Assembly: GCA_013694625.1 (NCBI GenBank)
Contig: JACDCD010000218.1
Coordinates: 1 to 39,082, forward strand
Length of the DNA stretch: 39,082 bases
Direction: 5' to 3'
From: Actinomycetota bacterium
GTDB lineage: Bacteria; Actinomycetota; CADDZG01; WHSQ01
Positions 9,506 to 20,101 of this stretch are shown here, in pieces. A program made the position numbers and the translations under genes. The notes below the pieces were generated by a model. It was not told the DNA's origin, ran no database searches, and was given only the letters and a program-made list of their open reading frames with translations. Each line of letters opens with the position of its first letter. Within the stretch, counting starts at the first letter, position 1.

Positions 9506-11152
<1,647 letters not shown>

Positions 11153-11689
11153 TTAAGACCTCACTTGCTCTCTGAGCTGCTCGAGACGACGCCTCACGGT
11201 GCCGTCGATAACCGTGTCTCCGATCTTGGCCACGACTCCGCCCATTACCGACGGGTCGACAATGACCTTCAGCTCGATGTTGAGGCTGGTCGCCTTTGAC
11301 AGGCCGTCGGCGAGTTGCGCCTGCTGCTCATCGTCGAGCGGGATTGCGCTGCGCACCTCGGCAATTGCGGCCTGGCGCGATTCGGCCACGAGCTCGCTGA
11401 GCCGCGCGAGTATCTCGGGAAGCAGCCTCCCGCGGCCCTGATCGACCACGAAGGAGAGAAGGCCCAACGTCTGAGGCGAGACCTTGTCGCCGGCGAGCTC
11501 TTCGAGCATGCCGGTGCGGACGGAGCTGTCGACCGCCTGGTCCGATAGAGCCCGTTTGAGCTCGTAGTTCGACTCGAGCACCTTTCCGAAGCGGTAGAGC
11601 TCATCCTCGACCCGGTCGAGCTCGCCCTCCGCCTGCACGAGCCGGAACAGCGCCTCCGCATAACCCTCTACGAGCTGGTCATCGGCCAT
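11153..11689 (-). CDS. atpH: ATP synthase delta subunit
   Basis: This peripheral-stalk subunit joins F1 to the b subunit. It has 178 residues, with the N-terminal six-helix domain (YAEALFRLVQAEGELDRVEDELYRFGKVLE) and the C-terminal GGVVAKIGDTVIDGTVRRRLEQL motif. The ATG at 11689 overlaps the atpF stop as TGATG; a TTG one codon upstream is possible. The length is that of a simple delta subunit, not the long b-delta fusion found in mycobacteria, which argues against Corynebacteriales. Confidence 0.96.
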   Translation of the reverse strand: MADDQLVEGYAEALFRLVQAEGELDRVEDELYRFGKVLESNYELKRALSDQAVDSSVRTGMLEELAGDKVSPQTLGLLSFVVDQGRGRLLPEILARLSELVAESRQAAIAEVRSAIPLDDEQQAQLADGLSKATSLNIELKVIVDPSVMGGVVAKIGDTVIDGTVRRRLEQLREQVRS

Positions 11690-12264
11690 CAAGCGCCCTT
11701 GCCTCCGTTGCTGGGCATGCCGCTCACTTCCTTGATGTAGGCGTCGACGAGCTCTCGTTGAGAAGAACCGTCGAGTGAGCGGCCGACGACCTTCTCGGCA
11801 AGCTCGATGGAAAGATCGGCAACGGTGGCCTGCAGCTCCTGCATGGCCCGTGCCCTCTCCGAATCGATCTGCTCGCGGGAGCGCTCGACGATCGTCTCTG
11901 CATCTTTCTCGGCTTTGGCGATAGTGTCCTTCCGTACCTGCTCGGCCGAGCCGCGTGCTTCCTCGACGATGCGATTCGCCTCGGAGCGGGCTTCGGCGCG
12001 CTGCTTGGCGTACTTTTCCTTCTCGCTTTGTGCATCCTGTAGTGTTTGCTCGGCCTCTTCCTGCTTCTCGCGTATCGACTGCTCGCGCTTCTCGGCGGAT
12101 TGACGCAGCCGGGGAAATGCGATTCTCGAGAGCACGAAGGCAACGATTACGAATGACACGGCCCCCCAGATGAGCTCCGGGGTAGCCGGGAGAACCAGGT
12201 CGGTCCCCGAGTGCCCCCCTGACTCCTGCGCCAACAAGATGGCGCCGCTGATGGCTGACGACAC
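11689..12264 (-). CDS. atpF: ATP synthase b subunit
   Basis: This is the peripheral stator of Fo, 191 residues. After a short N-terminus containing LLAQESGGHSG there is one membrane helix (ELIWGAVSFVIVAFVLSRIAF), then a long charged coiled coil rich in Glu/Lys/Arg (AEKREQSIREKQEEAEQ...). The product is a single-membrane-span stalk, as expected. The stop overlaps the start of atpH, and atpE ends four bases upstream of the start. Confidence 0.96.
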   Translation of the reverse strand: MSSAISGAILLAQESGGHSGTDLVLPATPELIWGAVSFVIVAFVLSRIAFPRLRQSAEKREQSIREKQEEAEQTLQDAQSEKEKYAKQRAEARSEANRIVEEARGSAEQVRKDTIAKAEKDAETIVERSREQIDSERARAMQELQATVADLSIELAEKVVGRSLDGSSQRELVDAYIKEVSGMPSNGGKGA

Positions 12265-12267
12265 GGG

Positions 12268-12558
<291 letters not shown>

Positions 12559-12580
12559 TCAATGGGTCTAGGTCTGATGA

Positions 12581-13420
12581 TCACGCGGCTTCCCTCACTC
12601 CCTCGGTCTCCTGTTGTGCTTCGTGGTCTGATTTGTCACGCTGCGGTTGGCTGTGCTCTTCTTCCTCCTCGTGCCCATGCATCGACTCGGAGATGTAGAA
12701 GGCCGTGAGCATGGTGAAGATGTACGCCTGGAGCGTAATGACCAGGAGCTCGAAGATGATCAACACACAGGCCACCAGGAGAGTCAGGATTCCCAGGGGG
12801 ATCCCCACTAAATCGCCCCCGAGGATGAACGTATCGGTGAACAGGAAAAAGATCGTGAGCAGGACGTGGCCGGCCATCATGTTGGCCAGAAGTCGAATCG
12901 CCAGCGTCAATGGCCTGACGAAAAACACCGAGAACAACTCGATGACCGCCAGCAACGGCCTGATCGCCAGTGGGACGCCGGGGGGAAAGAGTGTGTTGAC
13001 GAAGTACTTGAGACCCTGCTTGCGGATTCCCACGACGTTGAAAACGACATAGCTGAGCAATGCCAGGAAAGCAGGTATGGCCATCCGCGAGGTCACGGGA
13101 AAGTTGATCCCCGGCACGATCTCGAGAAAGTTGCAGAAGAAGATGAAGAAGAACAAAGAAGCGAGGTAGGGCGCGTACTTTATGCCCTCGGGCCCGATCA
13201 CGTCGATGGCGATCTGGTTCCGCACGAACATGTAGGCCTCTTCGGCCATCAACCCGATGCCCCTTGGGATCGCGGCCGCACGCCGGGCCCCTAGCAGGAA
13301 GAACCCCATGCAGAGGATCGAAGCGAGGAACATCAGCAGAACGACACGGTTGATCTCGAATGGCGTGCCGTTCAGGAGAATAGGGTCCCAGAAAAAGAGC
13401 TCGTTCACATCTAACTCCAT
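12581..13420 (-). CDS. atpB: ATP synthase a subunit
   Basis: This is the proton-channel stator of Fo, about 279 residues with five to six membrane helices. The critical Arg lies in FVRPLTLAIRLLANMMAGHVLL, and the C-terminal helices (FELLVITLQAYIFTMLTAFYIS) are standard. An acidic/His-rich tail (HGHEEEEEHSQPQ) follows. The frame stays open to 13486, but I chose the ATG at 13420 because AGGAG lies eight bases upstream and MELDVNELFFWDPILLNG is a normal N-terminus. Confidence 0.96.
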   Translation of the reverse strand: MELDVNELFFWDPILLNGTPFEINRVVLLMFLASILCMGFFLLGARRAAAIPRGIGLMAEEAYMFVRNQIAIDVIGPEGIKYAPYLASLFFFIFFCNFLEIVPGINFPVTSRMAIPAFLALLSYVVFNVVGIRKQGLKYFVNTLFPPGVPLAIRPLLAVIELFSVFFVRPLTLAIRLLANMMAGHVLLTIFFLFTDTFILGGDLVGIPLGILTLLVACVLIIFELLVITLQAYIFTMLTAFYISESMHGHEEEEEHSQPQRDKSDHEAQQETEGVREAA

Positions 13421-13424
13421 GCGG

Positions 13425-13847
13425 CTAGCTCCTAACTGTCGGGCGGCGGGTCGAGGTTCGTGACTTGGACGTAAGGGCCGGACCATCCCCGGGACCGCCC
13501 GAAGCCTCCCATAGAACCAAGACCAGGTGACTCCCTATCAGGCTGACACCCGTCACAGGGAAGAAGACGAGGTTCATCGCGTTCAGGGCCAGAGCGATAC
13601 AGGTGACAAGGATCAGGCCGAGGACAAAGGTCGCCAGACCGACCGCCATTAGCAGCTGCGGATTCCTGTCGGCGACACCACCGATGAGGCGCGCCGATAG
13701 CCACAGGTTGAGCAGCGCCATACCAAGACCGGCGACGCCCGACCAGGCGTAGAGCGGTCCGCCCCACAGCAGCAATGCCGCCCCGAGTAGCGGCGCCGAC
13801 CACAGGCCCCGGCGCACCATCCGGGCAACCATCTGCACTTCGATCAA
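13425..13847 (-). CDS. atpI: ATP synthase protein I (assembly factor)
   Basis: This small membrane protein, about 140 residues, has four hydrophobic segments (LLGAALLLWGGPLYAW, GLGMALLNLWLSARLIGGV, LLMAVGLATFVLGLILVTCIALAL, VSLIGSHLVLVLWEA). It sits directly before atpB, the usual place for atpI, which helps c-ring assembly. The likely start is a TTG at 13847 that overlaps the stop of the preceding gene, with AGAGAGG six to seven bases upstream; GTG at 13838 or ATG at 13832 are alternatives. Identity rests on topology and position more than on sequence motifs. Confidence 0.8.
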   Translation of the reverse strand: MIEVQMVARMVRRGLWSAPLLGAALLLWGGPLYAWSGVAGLGMALLNLWLSARLIGGVADRNPQLLMAVGLATFVLGLILVTCIALALNAMNLVFFPVTGVSLIGSHLVLVLWEASGGPGDGPALTSKSRTSTRRPTVRS

Positions 13848-14161
13848 AACTGCCCTCTCTGCGTCGCGTAATAGACGTGCAGGAAGCCACCCAGCCATCC
13901 GGTGAGCGACCCCACGATCTGCCCCCAAGGGTCCGTCCCCAACCGGGAGTCGGCGAAGCGCCCAATCAGCCAGAACAGGAAAACCGCCCCTGCGAACTCG
14001 AAAGCGAGCGACATACCCTTGGCCGCACCGCGGGTCGTGCTGTTACCAAAGTCCACAAGGGGCTTGGATCGAGGGGCTGGGCCTGCGGGGCCGTCCTCGG
14101 GCGCGACGGGCTCTCGCCCGTCCCGATCTTGGCTAGGCAACCCATGTGACGGTCTGCTCAC
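13844..14161 (-). CDS. AtpZ/AtpI-family small membrane protein
   Basis: The 105-residue product has a proline-rich cytoplasmic N-terminus followed by two membrane helices (SLAFEFAGAVFLFWLIGRFADSRLG and GQIVGSLTGWLGGFLHVYYA) separated by a short Gly/Asp loop. This is the pattern of the AtpZ-type accessory subunits encoded at the head of atp operons. It starts with GTG, preceded by GAGAAGG seven bases upstream, and is the first gene of the operon. The stop overlaps the start of atpI. The role in ATP synthase assembly or cation supply is inferred from position. Confidence 0.75.
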   Translation of the reverse strand: MSRPSHGLPSQDRDGREPVAPEDGPAGPAPRSKPLVDFGNSTTRGAAKGMSLAFEFAGAVFLFWLIGRFADSRLGTDPWGQIVGSLTGWLGGFLHVYYATQRGQF

Positions 14162-14305
14162 CCGTGGGCCTTCTCCATCTTCCGCGTCGTCGCCTGCGGC
14201 CGCGGCCGTTGACCTTACCGGGCGGGCACACAGGCTCTGGCTTTGCTGCTCCCAACTCGAACCTCCGGCAACCCCGCCGGTGAGGCCAGGGCCGGAAACG
14301 GTTGC

Positions 14306-14334
14306 ATCCTACCTCAGGCCGGCGCTTGTGAAAA
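14306..14334 (-). promoter_or_regulatory. Candidate promoter of the atp operon
   Basis: On the minus strand TAGGAT (14311-14306) resembles an actinobacterial -10 element and is spaced exactly 17 bases from TTTTCA (14334-14329), a moderate -35 match. The downstream distance to the first gene start (14161) is about 140 bases, leaving a long untranslated leader. The -35 lies inside the CRP-type palindrome, so a bound regulator would act directly on this promoter. Confidence 0.4.
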
Positions 14335-14345
14335 GATTCACAAGC
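14324..14345. promoter_or_regulatory. Perfect CRP/GlxR-type palindrome upstream of the atp operon
   Basis: The sequence holds a 9-bp perfect inverted repeat, GCTTGTGAA / TTCACAAGC, with four bases between the arms. Its core is TGTGA-N6-TCACA (14327-14342), the consensus bound by CRP-family cAMP receptor proteins; in Corynebacterium the homologue GlxR is known to regulate the atp operon. It is 14 bases beyond the wecA stop and about 165 bases before the first atp-operon start. It could also fold as a hairpin in the wecA transcript, but no T-run follows. Confidence 0.65.
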
Positions 14346-14358
14346 ATCCTAGCAGGGT

Positions 14359-15459
14359 TCAGTGGGGGAAGTGCTCGGTGATGGCCTTGGTCAACACCGG
14401 GAAGAGCGTGTAGACCACTATCGCTCCGACGGCGAGGGGGAAAACGAAGATCAGATCCGAGCGCTCGAGGAAAGTGAACCCCAGTCCCGCTCCAGCCGCC
14501 AACGCAGACCACACGTACATGACGACGACCGCTTGACGATGCCCGTGGCCAAGATCCATCAAACGGTGGTGGAGATGCTCCTTATCGGCCAGAAAAATGC
14601 TCTGCCGCCTCCACGTACGCCGCGCGATCGCAAGCACCGCATCCAAGAAGGGGATGGCGAGCACGCTGAGAGGGATGAGCAAAGGCACGTAGAGAAGGAA
14701 GCTGCTCGAGGTCACGAATGGAGCGCCTCCGACCCCCCCCACAGTGGCGGCCCCGAGCAGGAGGCCGAGCAGCATCGCGCCTGAGTCCCCCATGAAGATT
14801 CGAGCGGGATGGAAGTTGTGACGAAGAAACCCGAGGGAGGCTCCGACCACGATGATTGCAACCAGAGGCGCCGACGGCCCGGGTCCCAACGCCCCGGTCT
14901 GGAAGAGCTCATAGACGTAGACGAAGAACGAAGCCGCAGCGATGGCGACAACCCCGGCGGCAAGGCCGTCCAGGCCGTCGGCCAGGTTGACCGCATTGAT
15001 CATCACCAGGATCCAGGTGACCGTCACGATCACCGAGACGTCGTCACTCAAGGAGATAGGGGTATCGGGGGTGACGATGAACCTCACTTTTACTCCCGAA
15101 AGAAACAACAGACCGGCCGCAAACACCTGTCCGGCAACCTTGACCGGAACAGGCAGGTCCTTCAGGTCATCCACCGCCCCCAGCACCACGATGACGAGGG
15201 CTGCCGCCGCTATTCCCAGAGGCTCCGATGTGAGCTTGAAAACGGGGCCGAAGCCCGGCAGGGACGCGGCCGCAACGCCGCCGCCTATCACCCCGAGAAG
15301 GATCGCCACCCCTCCGAGAGTTGGCGTGGGCTGTGCATGCACCTTGCGATCGTGGGGATAGTCGATGGCCCCGGCCTTCAGGACGAGCCACCGCACGAGC
15401 GGGGTGGTCGCGTAGGTGATCGCCGCTGCGACGCCGCCGACGATCAGATAGGGGATCAT
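14359..15459 (-). CDS. wecA: Undecaprenyl-phosphate GlcNAc-1-phosphate transferase
   Basis: This membrane enzyme transfers GlcNAc-1-phosphate (or a related sugar phosphate) from UDP-sugar to a polyprenyl phosphate, starting cell-wall glycan linkage units. It has 366 residues with about eleven hydrophobic segments. Family motifs are clear: KVHAQPTPTLGGVAI, AVDDLKDLPV, the Asp-rich NAVNLADGLDGLAAG, FMGDSGAMLLG, and the His-rich DKEHLHHRLMDLGHGHRQAV of the WecA/TagO group rather than MraY. The homologue rfe/wecA occupies the same position ahead of the atp operon in M. tuberculosis. It starts ten bases after glyA. Confidence 0.93.
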   Translation of the reverse strand: MIPYLIVGGVAAAITYATTPLVRWLVLKAGAIDYPHDRKVHAQPTPTLGGVAILLGVIGGGVAAASLPGFGPVFKLTSEPLGIAAAALVIVVLGAVDDLKDLPVPVKVAGQVFAAGLLFLSGVKVRFIVTPDTPISLSDDVSVIVTVTWILVMINAVNLADGLDGLAAGVVAIAAASFFVYVYELFQTGALGPGPSAPLVAIIVVGASLGFLRHNFHPARIFMGDSGAMLLGLLLGAATVGGVGGAPFVTSSSFLLYVPLLIPLSVLAIPFLDAVLAIARRTWRRQSIFLADKEHLHHRLMDLGHGHRQAVVVMYVWSALAAGAGLGFTFLERSDLIFVFPLAVGAIVVYTLFPVLTKAITEHFPH

Positions 15460-15468
15460 TCAGCCGCG

Positions 15469-16734
15469 TCAGGCGACGTCGGGATAGGGCTTGAACCGGG
15501 CCGTCAATTCCGCCACACGCCCGGCGATGGCGCGTTTCGATTCGGATGCGCCGTCTTTTACGACCCCTGCGATCATGCGGCCTACCTCTTCGATCTCGGG
15601 TTGCCTCATTCCGCAGGTGGTTAGGGCAGGCGTGCCCAGACGTACGCCGGAAGCGACGAAGGGTTTCTCGGGATCGTAGGGGATCGCGTTCTTGTTGACG
15701 GTTATCCCCACTTCATCCAAGCGGGCTTCGGCCTCTTTTCCGGTCACACCGGCAGGGCGCAGGTCTACCAGCATGAGGTGGTTGTCGGTGCCTCCCGACA
15801 CGATCCTGAGCCCTTCCTCCTGGAGGGTGGCTGCGAGCGTCCGGGCGTTGGCCACGACCTGTTGGGAGTAAAGGCGAAACTCCTCTGACGCAGCCTCGGT
15901 AAGCGCCACGGCCTTGGCGGCAATGGAATGCATCAACGGGCCCCCCTGCCAGCCGGGGAAAACGCTCTTGTCTATGGCCTTGGCGTGTTCCTGCCTGCAC
16001 ATGATCATTGCGCCACGCGGGCCCCGCAAGGTCTTATGCGTCGTGCTGGTCACGATGTCGGCGTACTCAACCGGGTTAGGGTGCACCCCTCCGGCAACCA
16101 AACCGATGAAGTGAGCCGCATCCACAAGAAGCAGGGCCCCAACTTCGTCGGCTATGGACCTGAACCCGGCGAAATCCCATATCCGCGAGTAAGCCGAGTA
16201 GCCGGCGACGATCATCTTCGGACGTTCCCTCTTCGCGATGTCGCGAACCTCATCCAGGTCGATGAGCTCGTCATCTTGACGAACGCCGTAGGCCGCCACC
16301 CGGAAGAGGCGCCCCGAGAAGCTGACCGGCGACCCATGCGTCAGGTGTCCGCCGTGAGCGAGGCTCATCCCCATGATCGTGTCGCCGGGCTCGAGGACCG
16401 CGAAGTAGGCGGCCACGTTGGCCTGTGCTCCGGCGTGGGGCTGGACGTTGACGTGCTCGGCGCCAAAAAGCGCTTTAGCCCTGTCGATCGCCAGGCTCTC
16501 GGCCACGTCGACGAACTCGCAGCCTCCGTAGTAGCGCCTGCCCGGATACCCCTCCGCGTACTTATTGGTGAGTGGCGTACCGAGAGCCGCCAAGACCGCC
16601 GGTGATGAGAAGTTCTCGGACGCGATCATCTCAAGCTTCGAATTCTGACGGGCTACTTCACCCAGAACCGCCTCGGCCAGCTCCGGGTCGACCTTCTCGA
16701 CCGCGGACCAATCGGCCCATCCCGGGTTGCTCAT
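15469..16734 (-). CDS. glyA: Serine hydroxymethyltransferase
   Basis: This cytoplasmic PLP enzyme interconverts serine and glycine while charging tetrahydrofolate with one carbon. It has 421 residues, standard for bacterial GlyA. Motifs include [72 protein letters not shown], and the PLP-lysine motif [14 protein letters not shown] (Lys234). The ATG overlaps the rpiB stop as ATGA, so the two genes are translationally coupled. Confidence 0.98.
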   Translation of the reverse strand: MSNPGWADWSAVEKVDPELAEAVLGEVARQNSKLEMIASENFSSPAVLAALGTPLTNKYAEGYPGRRYYGGCEFVDVAESLAIDRAKALFGAEHVNVQPHAGAQANVAAYFAVLEPGDTIMGMSLAHGGHLTHGSPVSFSGRLFRVAAYGVRQDDELIDLDEVRDIAKRERPKMIVAGYSAYSRIWDFAGFRSIADEVGALLLVDAAHFIGLVAGGVHPNPVEYADIVTSTTHKTLRGPRGAMIMCRQEHAKAIDKSVFPGWQGGPLMHSIAAKAVALTEAASEEFRLYSQQVVANARTLAATLQEEGLRIVSGGTDNHLMLVDLRPAGVTGKEAEARLDEVGITVNKNAIPYDPEKPFVASGVRLGTPALTTCGMRQPEIEEVGRMIAGVVKDGASESKRAIAGRVAELTARFKPYPDVA

Positions 16735-17183
16735 CTGGCGCTCTCCTGTTCCTCGATCTCGGCGATCTGGGCCAGCCGCCGTTCGTGCCTTCCCCCTTCG
16801 AAGGTTTCCTCGAAGAAGACGTCGACAATTGCCAGAGCCAGCACCTCACCCAATAGTCTGCCCCCTAGAGCCAGGATGTTGGCGTCATTGTGACGCCTCG
16901 AGAACCGGGCGGTCCACTCGTCATGGCACAACGCAGCTCGTGCACCGCGCACCTTGTTGGCCGCGATCTGCTCGCCCTGGCCGCTGCCCCCCACCACGAT
17001 GCCCCTGTCGGCTTCGCCCCGTACGACGGCCCGGGCGACGGCGGCGCAGAAGTAGGGGTAGTCGACCATCGCCGCCGAGTGCGTCCCCAGGTCCAGGATC
17101 TCGTGACCCTTGGCCTGCAGGTGGGGGACGAGCAGGAGTTTGAGCTCGTACCCGGCGTGGTCCGACCCAATCGCTGTTCGCAT
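16731..17183 (-). CDS. rpiB: Ribose-5-phosphate isomerase B
   Basis: This enzyme interconverts ribulose-5-phosphate and ribose-5-phosphate in the pentose phosphate pathway. The 150-residue product starts [15 protein letters not shown], has the [21 protein letters not shown] phosphate/active-site region (Ser in place of the Cys of the E. coli-type GTGIG loop, as in mycobacteria) and [15 protein letters not shown]. The frame is open to 17255, but homology begins at the ATG at 17183. It overlaps glyA and is divergent from the carboxypeptidase at 17273. Confidence 0.95.
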   Translation of the reverse strand: MRTAIGSDHAGYELKLLLVPHLQAKGHEILDLGTHSAAMVDYPYFCAAVARAVVRGEADRGIVVGGSGQGEQIAANKVRGARAALCHDEWTARFSRRHNDANILALGGRLLGEVLALAIVDVFFEETFEGGRHERRLAQIAEIEEQESAR

Positions 17184-17272
17184 GATGCATCTTAGCCATT
17201 GGGTGGCCGGGGACGCCTCAACCGCTCGAGGCCAACCAACCCGTCCTCCATACACCCGGTTAGGGTTGGAGC

Positions 17273-18760
17273 ATGAGCGACGCGTGGCAGCGGCTGGTGC
17301 CGAAACTCGAGGAGCTCTCGCATCTGCGTGCGGCGGGCACGCTCCTGAGCTGGGACCAGGCGGTGCTCATGCCGCCCAAGGGGGCGCCGGCTAGAGCAGG
17401 AACGCTCGCAACGATCGAAACCATCGCCCACGAGCGCCTCACCGACCCGGAGCTTGGCGATCTGATCGAGGCCCTCGCCTCGGACACGACCCTCGACGAG
17501 GGCCAGGCCGCAAACGTCCGGGTGCTGAAGCGCGACCACTTCAAGGCGCTTCGCCTGCCCCCGGCACTCGTGGCCGAGCTTGCAAGAGCGCGAGGAGTCG
17601 CTTATGAGGCCTGGACCGAAGCGCGTCCCGCATCCGACTTTCGCATTCTCCAGCCCCACTTGGAGCGCCTCGTATCCCTGAAGATTGAAGAAGCGGATGC
17701 GCTCGGATACGAAGAGGAGCGGTACGACGCGCTGCTGGATCACTATGAGCCTGGAATGACCACGCGCAGGGTAGAGGAGTTGTTCGGCGGGCTTGTGGAG
17801 GGTCTCCGGCCCCTGGTCGAAGACGCCATCCCCCCGGAGGCGGAGCGACCGGCATGGTTGGAGCAGCCGTTTGAAGCACTTCAGCAGGATCGGCTCTGCC
17901 GATGGCTGGTCTCGAGCATCGGCTTCAGCTTCGAGGGCGGTCGGCTGGACTCGTCGCCGCACCCGTTCACCTCGTCAATCGGGCCCGGAGATGTCCGTCA
18001 GACGATCAGGACCCAACCCAACGCGCTGTTGCCCTCGATCTATGCGGCTCTTCATGAAACCGGTCACGCGCTGTATGAACAGGGCATTCCCGACAGCTTC
18101 GTGGGGCTCCCGGCAGGGTCCGCACCCTCTCTGGGCATGCACGAATCACAATCCCGGCTATGGGAAAATCTCGTCGGCCGGAGGCGGTCCTTCACAGATT
18201 TCCTTCTACCTCACGTCAAGGAGCGTTTCCCGGCTGAGTTGGGGACCGTCAGTCCCGACGAGTTCCATCTCGGGGTGAACTATCCCGAACGAACCACTAT
18301 CCGCATATACGCGGACGAGCTGACCTACAACCTCCATATCGCAATGCGGCTCGAGATCGAGCTGGCGCTGTTCCGCAACGAGCTCGACGTTGCGGATCTG
18401 CCGGACGCCTGGGACGCCGGAATGGAGGAACACCTCGGGATTCGTCCCCGAGACGACGGCGACGGCGTTCTGCAGGATGTCCACTGGTCGATGGGTCTGC
18501 AGGGTTACTTTCCGACGTACACACTCGGAAACATCTACTCGGCCGCCTTCTACAACAAGGCGGAAGAAGAGTTGGGGGGGTTGGACGACGACTTCCACAA
18601 CGGAGACGTTTCTCGCCTTCTGGGGTGGCTGCGCGAAAAGATCCACTCCCAGGCTTACCTCTATCAGGCCTCCGAGCTCGCAGAGAAGGTGGTGGGGCAG
18701 CAGGTGAGCCCGGAACCGCTGCTTGAATATCTCAAGGAGAAGTACACCTCGCTCACCTGA
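17273..18760 (+). CDS. Metallocarboxypeptidase, M32 (Taq) family
   Basis: This zinc- or cobalt-dependent carboxypeptidase removes single C-terminal residues from peptides in the cytoplasm. It has 495 residues, as usual for the family. The metal site HETGH is at 261-265, followed by GMHESQSRLWEN (His290, Glu291); the M32 signature DHYEPGMT is at about 156-163, and TYTLGNIYSAAFY is near the C-terminus. AGGG lies eight bases before the ATG. The gene is alone on the plus strand, divergent from rpiB and convergent with the cyclase gene (six bases between stops). No terminator is evident in that gap. Confidence 0.95.
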   Translation: MSDAWQRLVPKLEELSHLRAAGTLLSWDQAVLMPPKGAPARAGTLATIETIAHERLTDPELGDLIEALASDTTLDEGQAANVRVLKRDHFKALRLPPALVAELARARGVAYEAWTEARPASDFRILQPHLERLVSLKIEEADALGYEEERYDALLDHYEPGMTTRRVEELFGGLVEGLRPLVEDAIPPEAERPAWLEQPFEALQQDRLCRWLVSSIGFSFEGGRLDSSPHPFTSSIGPGDVRQTIRTQPNALLPSIYAALHETGHALYEQGIPDSFVGLPAGSAPSLGMHESQSRLWENLVGRRRSFTDFLLPHVKERFPAELGTVSPDEFHLGVNYPERTTIRIYADELTYNLHIAMRLEIELALFRNELDVADLPDAWDAGMEEHLGIRPRDDGDGVLQDVHWSMGLQGYFPTYTLGNIYSAAFYNKAEEELGGLDDDFHNGDVSRLLGWLREKIHSQAYLYQASELAEKVVGQQVSPEPLLEYLKEKYTSLT

Positions 18761-18766
18761 GACGGT

Positions 18767-20074
18767 TTACGTTTCTCGCAAAGTCTGGCCTGCGCCTGGA
18801 TCCTTTAGTCCCGGATGACCCCGGGCGGTCGTTTGCCCGGCCCCGGTGCGGGTCTCCATGTCGGCGCGTGTCGCAAGAAAGAGCGTTACCTTGTCGCGCA
18901 CACCTTGGAGGAGGACCGGGCCGATGGACTCGTATTGAATGGGCTCGGCCCCAGTCGCGGCTTTCACCTCCGGAGTCACAAGGATCTCGTGGGAGCGTGC
19001 GTAATCTGCGATTCGAGAGGCAATGTTGACCGTCCGTCCGAAATAGTCGCCGTCACGAACGATCACCGGCCCGGCGTTGACTCCGACATGAGCGGGCGGA
19101 AGGCCTGCTTCCAGGGTTCGGTCCACGAGTTCGAAAGCACACATGACCGCGTCCGGCGGAGCCGCGAAATGCAGCATGACACCGTCGCCTAGCAACTTTA
19201 CCGGACGGCCGTTGTATCGAGCGGCAACCTCCTGGACCAACTCTGCAAGACGCAGCGCAAAGTCGGCCGCCGCTGCATCGCCCCGCTCCTCTGTCAGCTG
19301 CGTGTAACCGGTCAGGTCGAAGAACACTATGGCCGAGGACTTATGGGCTCGCGGCTCGCCGGCGCTCGATTTGTCGACCGCTATCTCCACATGCTCAATG
19401 ATGTACTCGGTTTGGTTGTGCTCCGAGTGCCGGTGAAGGAGCCAGAGCACCCAGCGGTCAAGAGAGGGCCCCATGAAAGAATTCACCTGGGCCAACATGT
19501 CGATGATCTGCTGACGCGACATTCCATTCTTAAGCGCCGGCTCTTCGAAGTAAGTGTTGAAGAACGAGCGCGCCGTATCGGCCACCTTCCGCAGGCTCTC
19601 CCCCAGCGTGCGCGCGCTGCGCATCATAGTGAGCTCGTTGAGTGCGTCGGCGGGGATCGACACACCGAAATCGGCGAAGATCGCAGCGTCGTCCTCGCGG
19701 ACGGACTCGTCGGGACTCGGCCTGGGCAAACCCCACATGGAATAGAGACGCACGAGCGCATCGGGGTCGAAGTCCAGATCCGACGCCACGGAGCGAAATG
19801 TTCTCTCCGTCAGGGCAGGTGGCTCCGGCCACATGGTATCGACGAAGCCGAAGGAGAGATGACCCTCGGATATCGCCCGGCCAAGCGACTCGGGCGATAT
19901 CCCGGCATCATCCAGGGCCCGGACCAACCGGACGCGCTGGATATCGGGCAGGCCAAAGGCATCCCCATCGTCATGGGCCAAGATCTCGAGCTCGACGAGA
20001 CGCTCCACCTGAGTGAGCGTCGTGCCGGCGCGCCGGGCGAGCTCGGTCCCCGAAATACGTGCCACCCCACCCAC
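18767..20074 (-). CDS. Class III adenylate/guanylate cyclase with MerR-like N-terminus
   Basis: The enzyme makes cAMP or cGMP. It has 435 residues and no membrane helix. Residues 1-70 look like a MerR-type winged helix (ARISGTELARRAGTTLTQVERLVELEIL, then DIQRVRLVRALDDAGIS); 70-235 is a helical regulatory part like the AC_N region of mycobacterial Rv1264; 245-415 is the catalytic domain. Metal-binding aspartates are Asp253 (FFDLTGYT) and Asp297 (KLLGDGVM), and the transition-state pair is Asn350/Arg354 (VNIASR), so it is expected to be active. The start is GTG at 20074 or 20065. It lies 27 bases after the TSUP gene and may be cotranscribed with it and fucD. Nucleotide specificity is not decided here. 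Confidence 0.88.
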   Translation of the reverse strand: MGGVARISGTELARRAGTTLTQVERLVELEILAHDDGDAFGLPDIQRVRLVRALDDAGISPESLGRAISEGHLSFGFVDTMWPEPPALTERTFRSVASDLDFDPDALVRLYSMWGLPRPSPDESVREDDAAIFADFGVSIPADALNELTMMRSARTLGESLRKVADTARSFFNTYFEEPALKNGMSRQQIIDMLAQVNSFMGPSLDRWVLWLLHRHSEHNQTEYIIEHVEIAVDKSSAGEPRAHKSSAIVFFDLTGYTQLTEERGDAAAADFALRLAELVQEVAARYNGRPVKLLGDGVMLHFAAPPDAVMCAFELVDRTLEAGLPPAHVGVNAGPVIVRDGDYFGRTVNIASRIADYARSHEILVTPEVKAATGAEPIQYESIGPVLLQGVRDKVTLFLATRADMETRTGAGQTTARGHPGLKDPGAGQTLRET

Positions 20075-20101
20075 ACTAATGGGTGGCCGGCACCGGCACC
20101 C

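Noticed and set aside
17192-17962. Minus-strand 256-codon frame opposite the M32 peptidase
   Set aside because: The plus strand carries the complete HETGH-containing peptidase; this is its antisense shadow.
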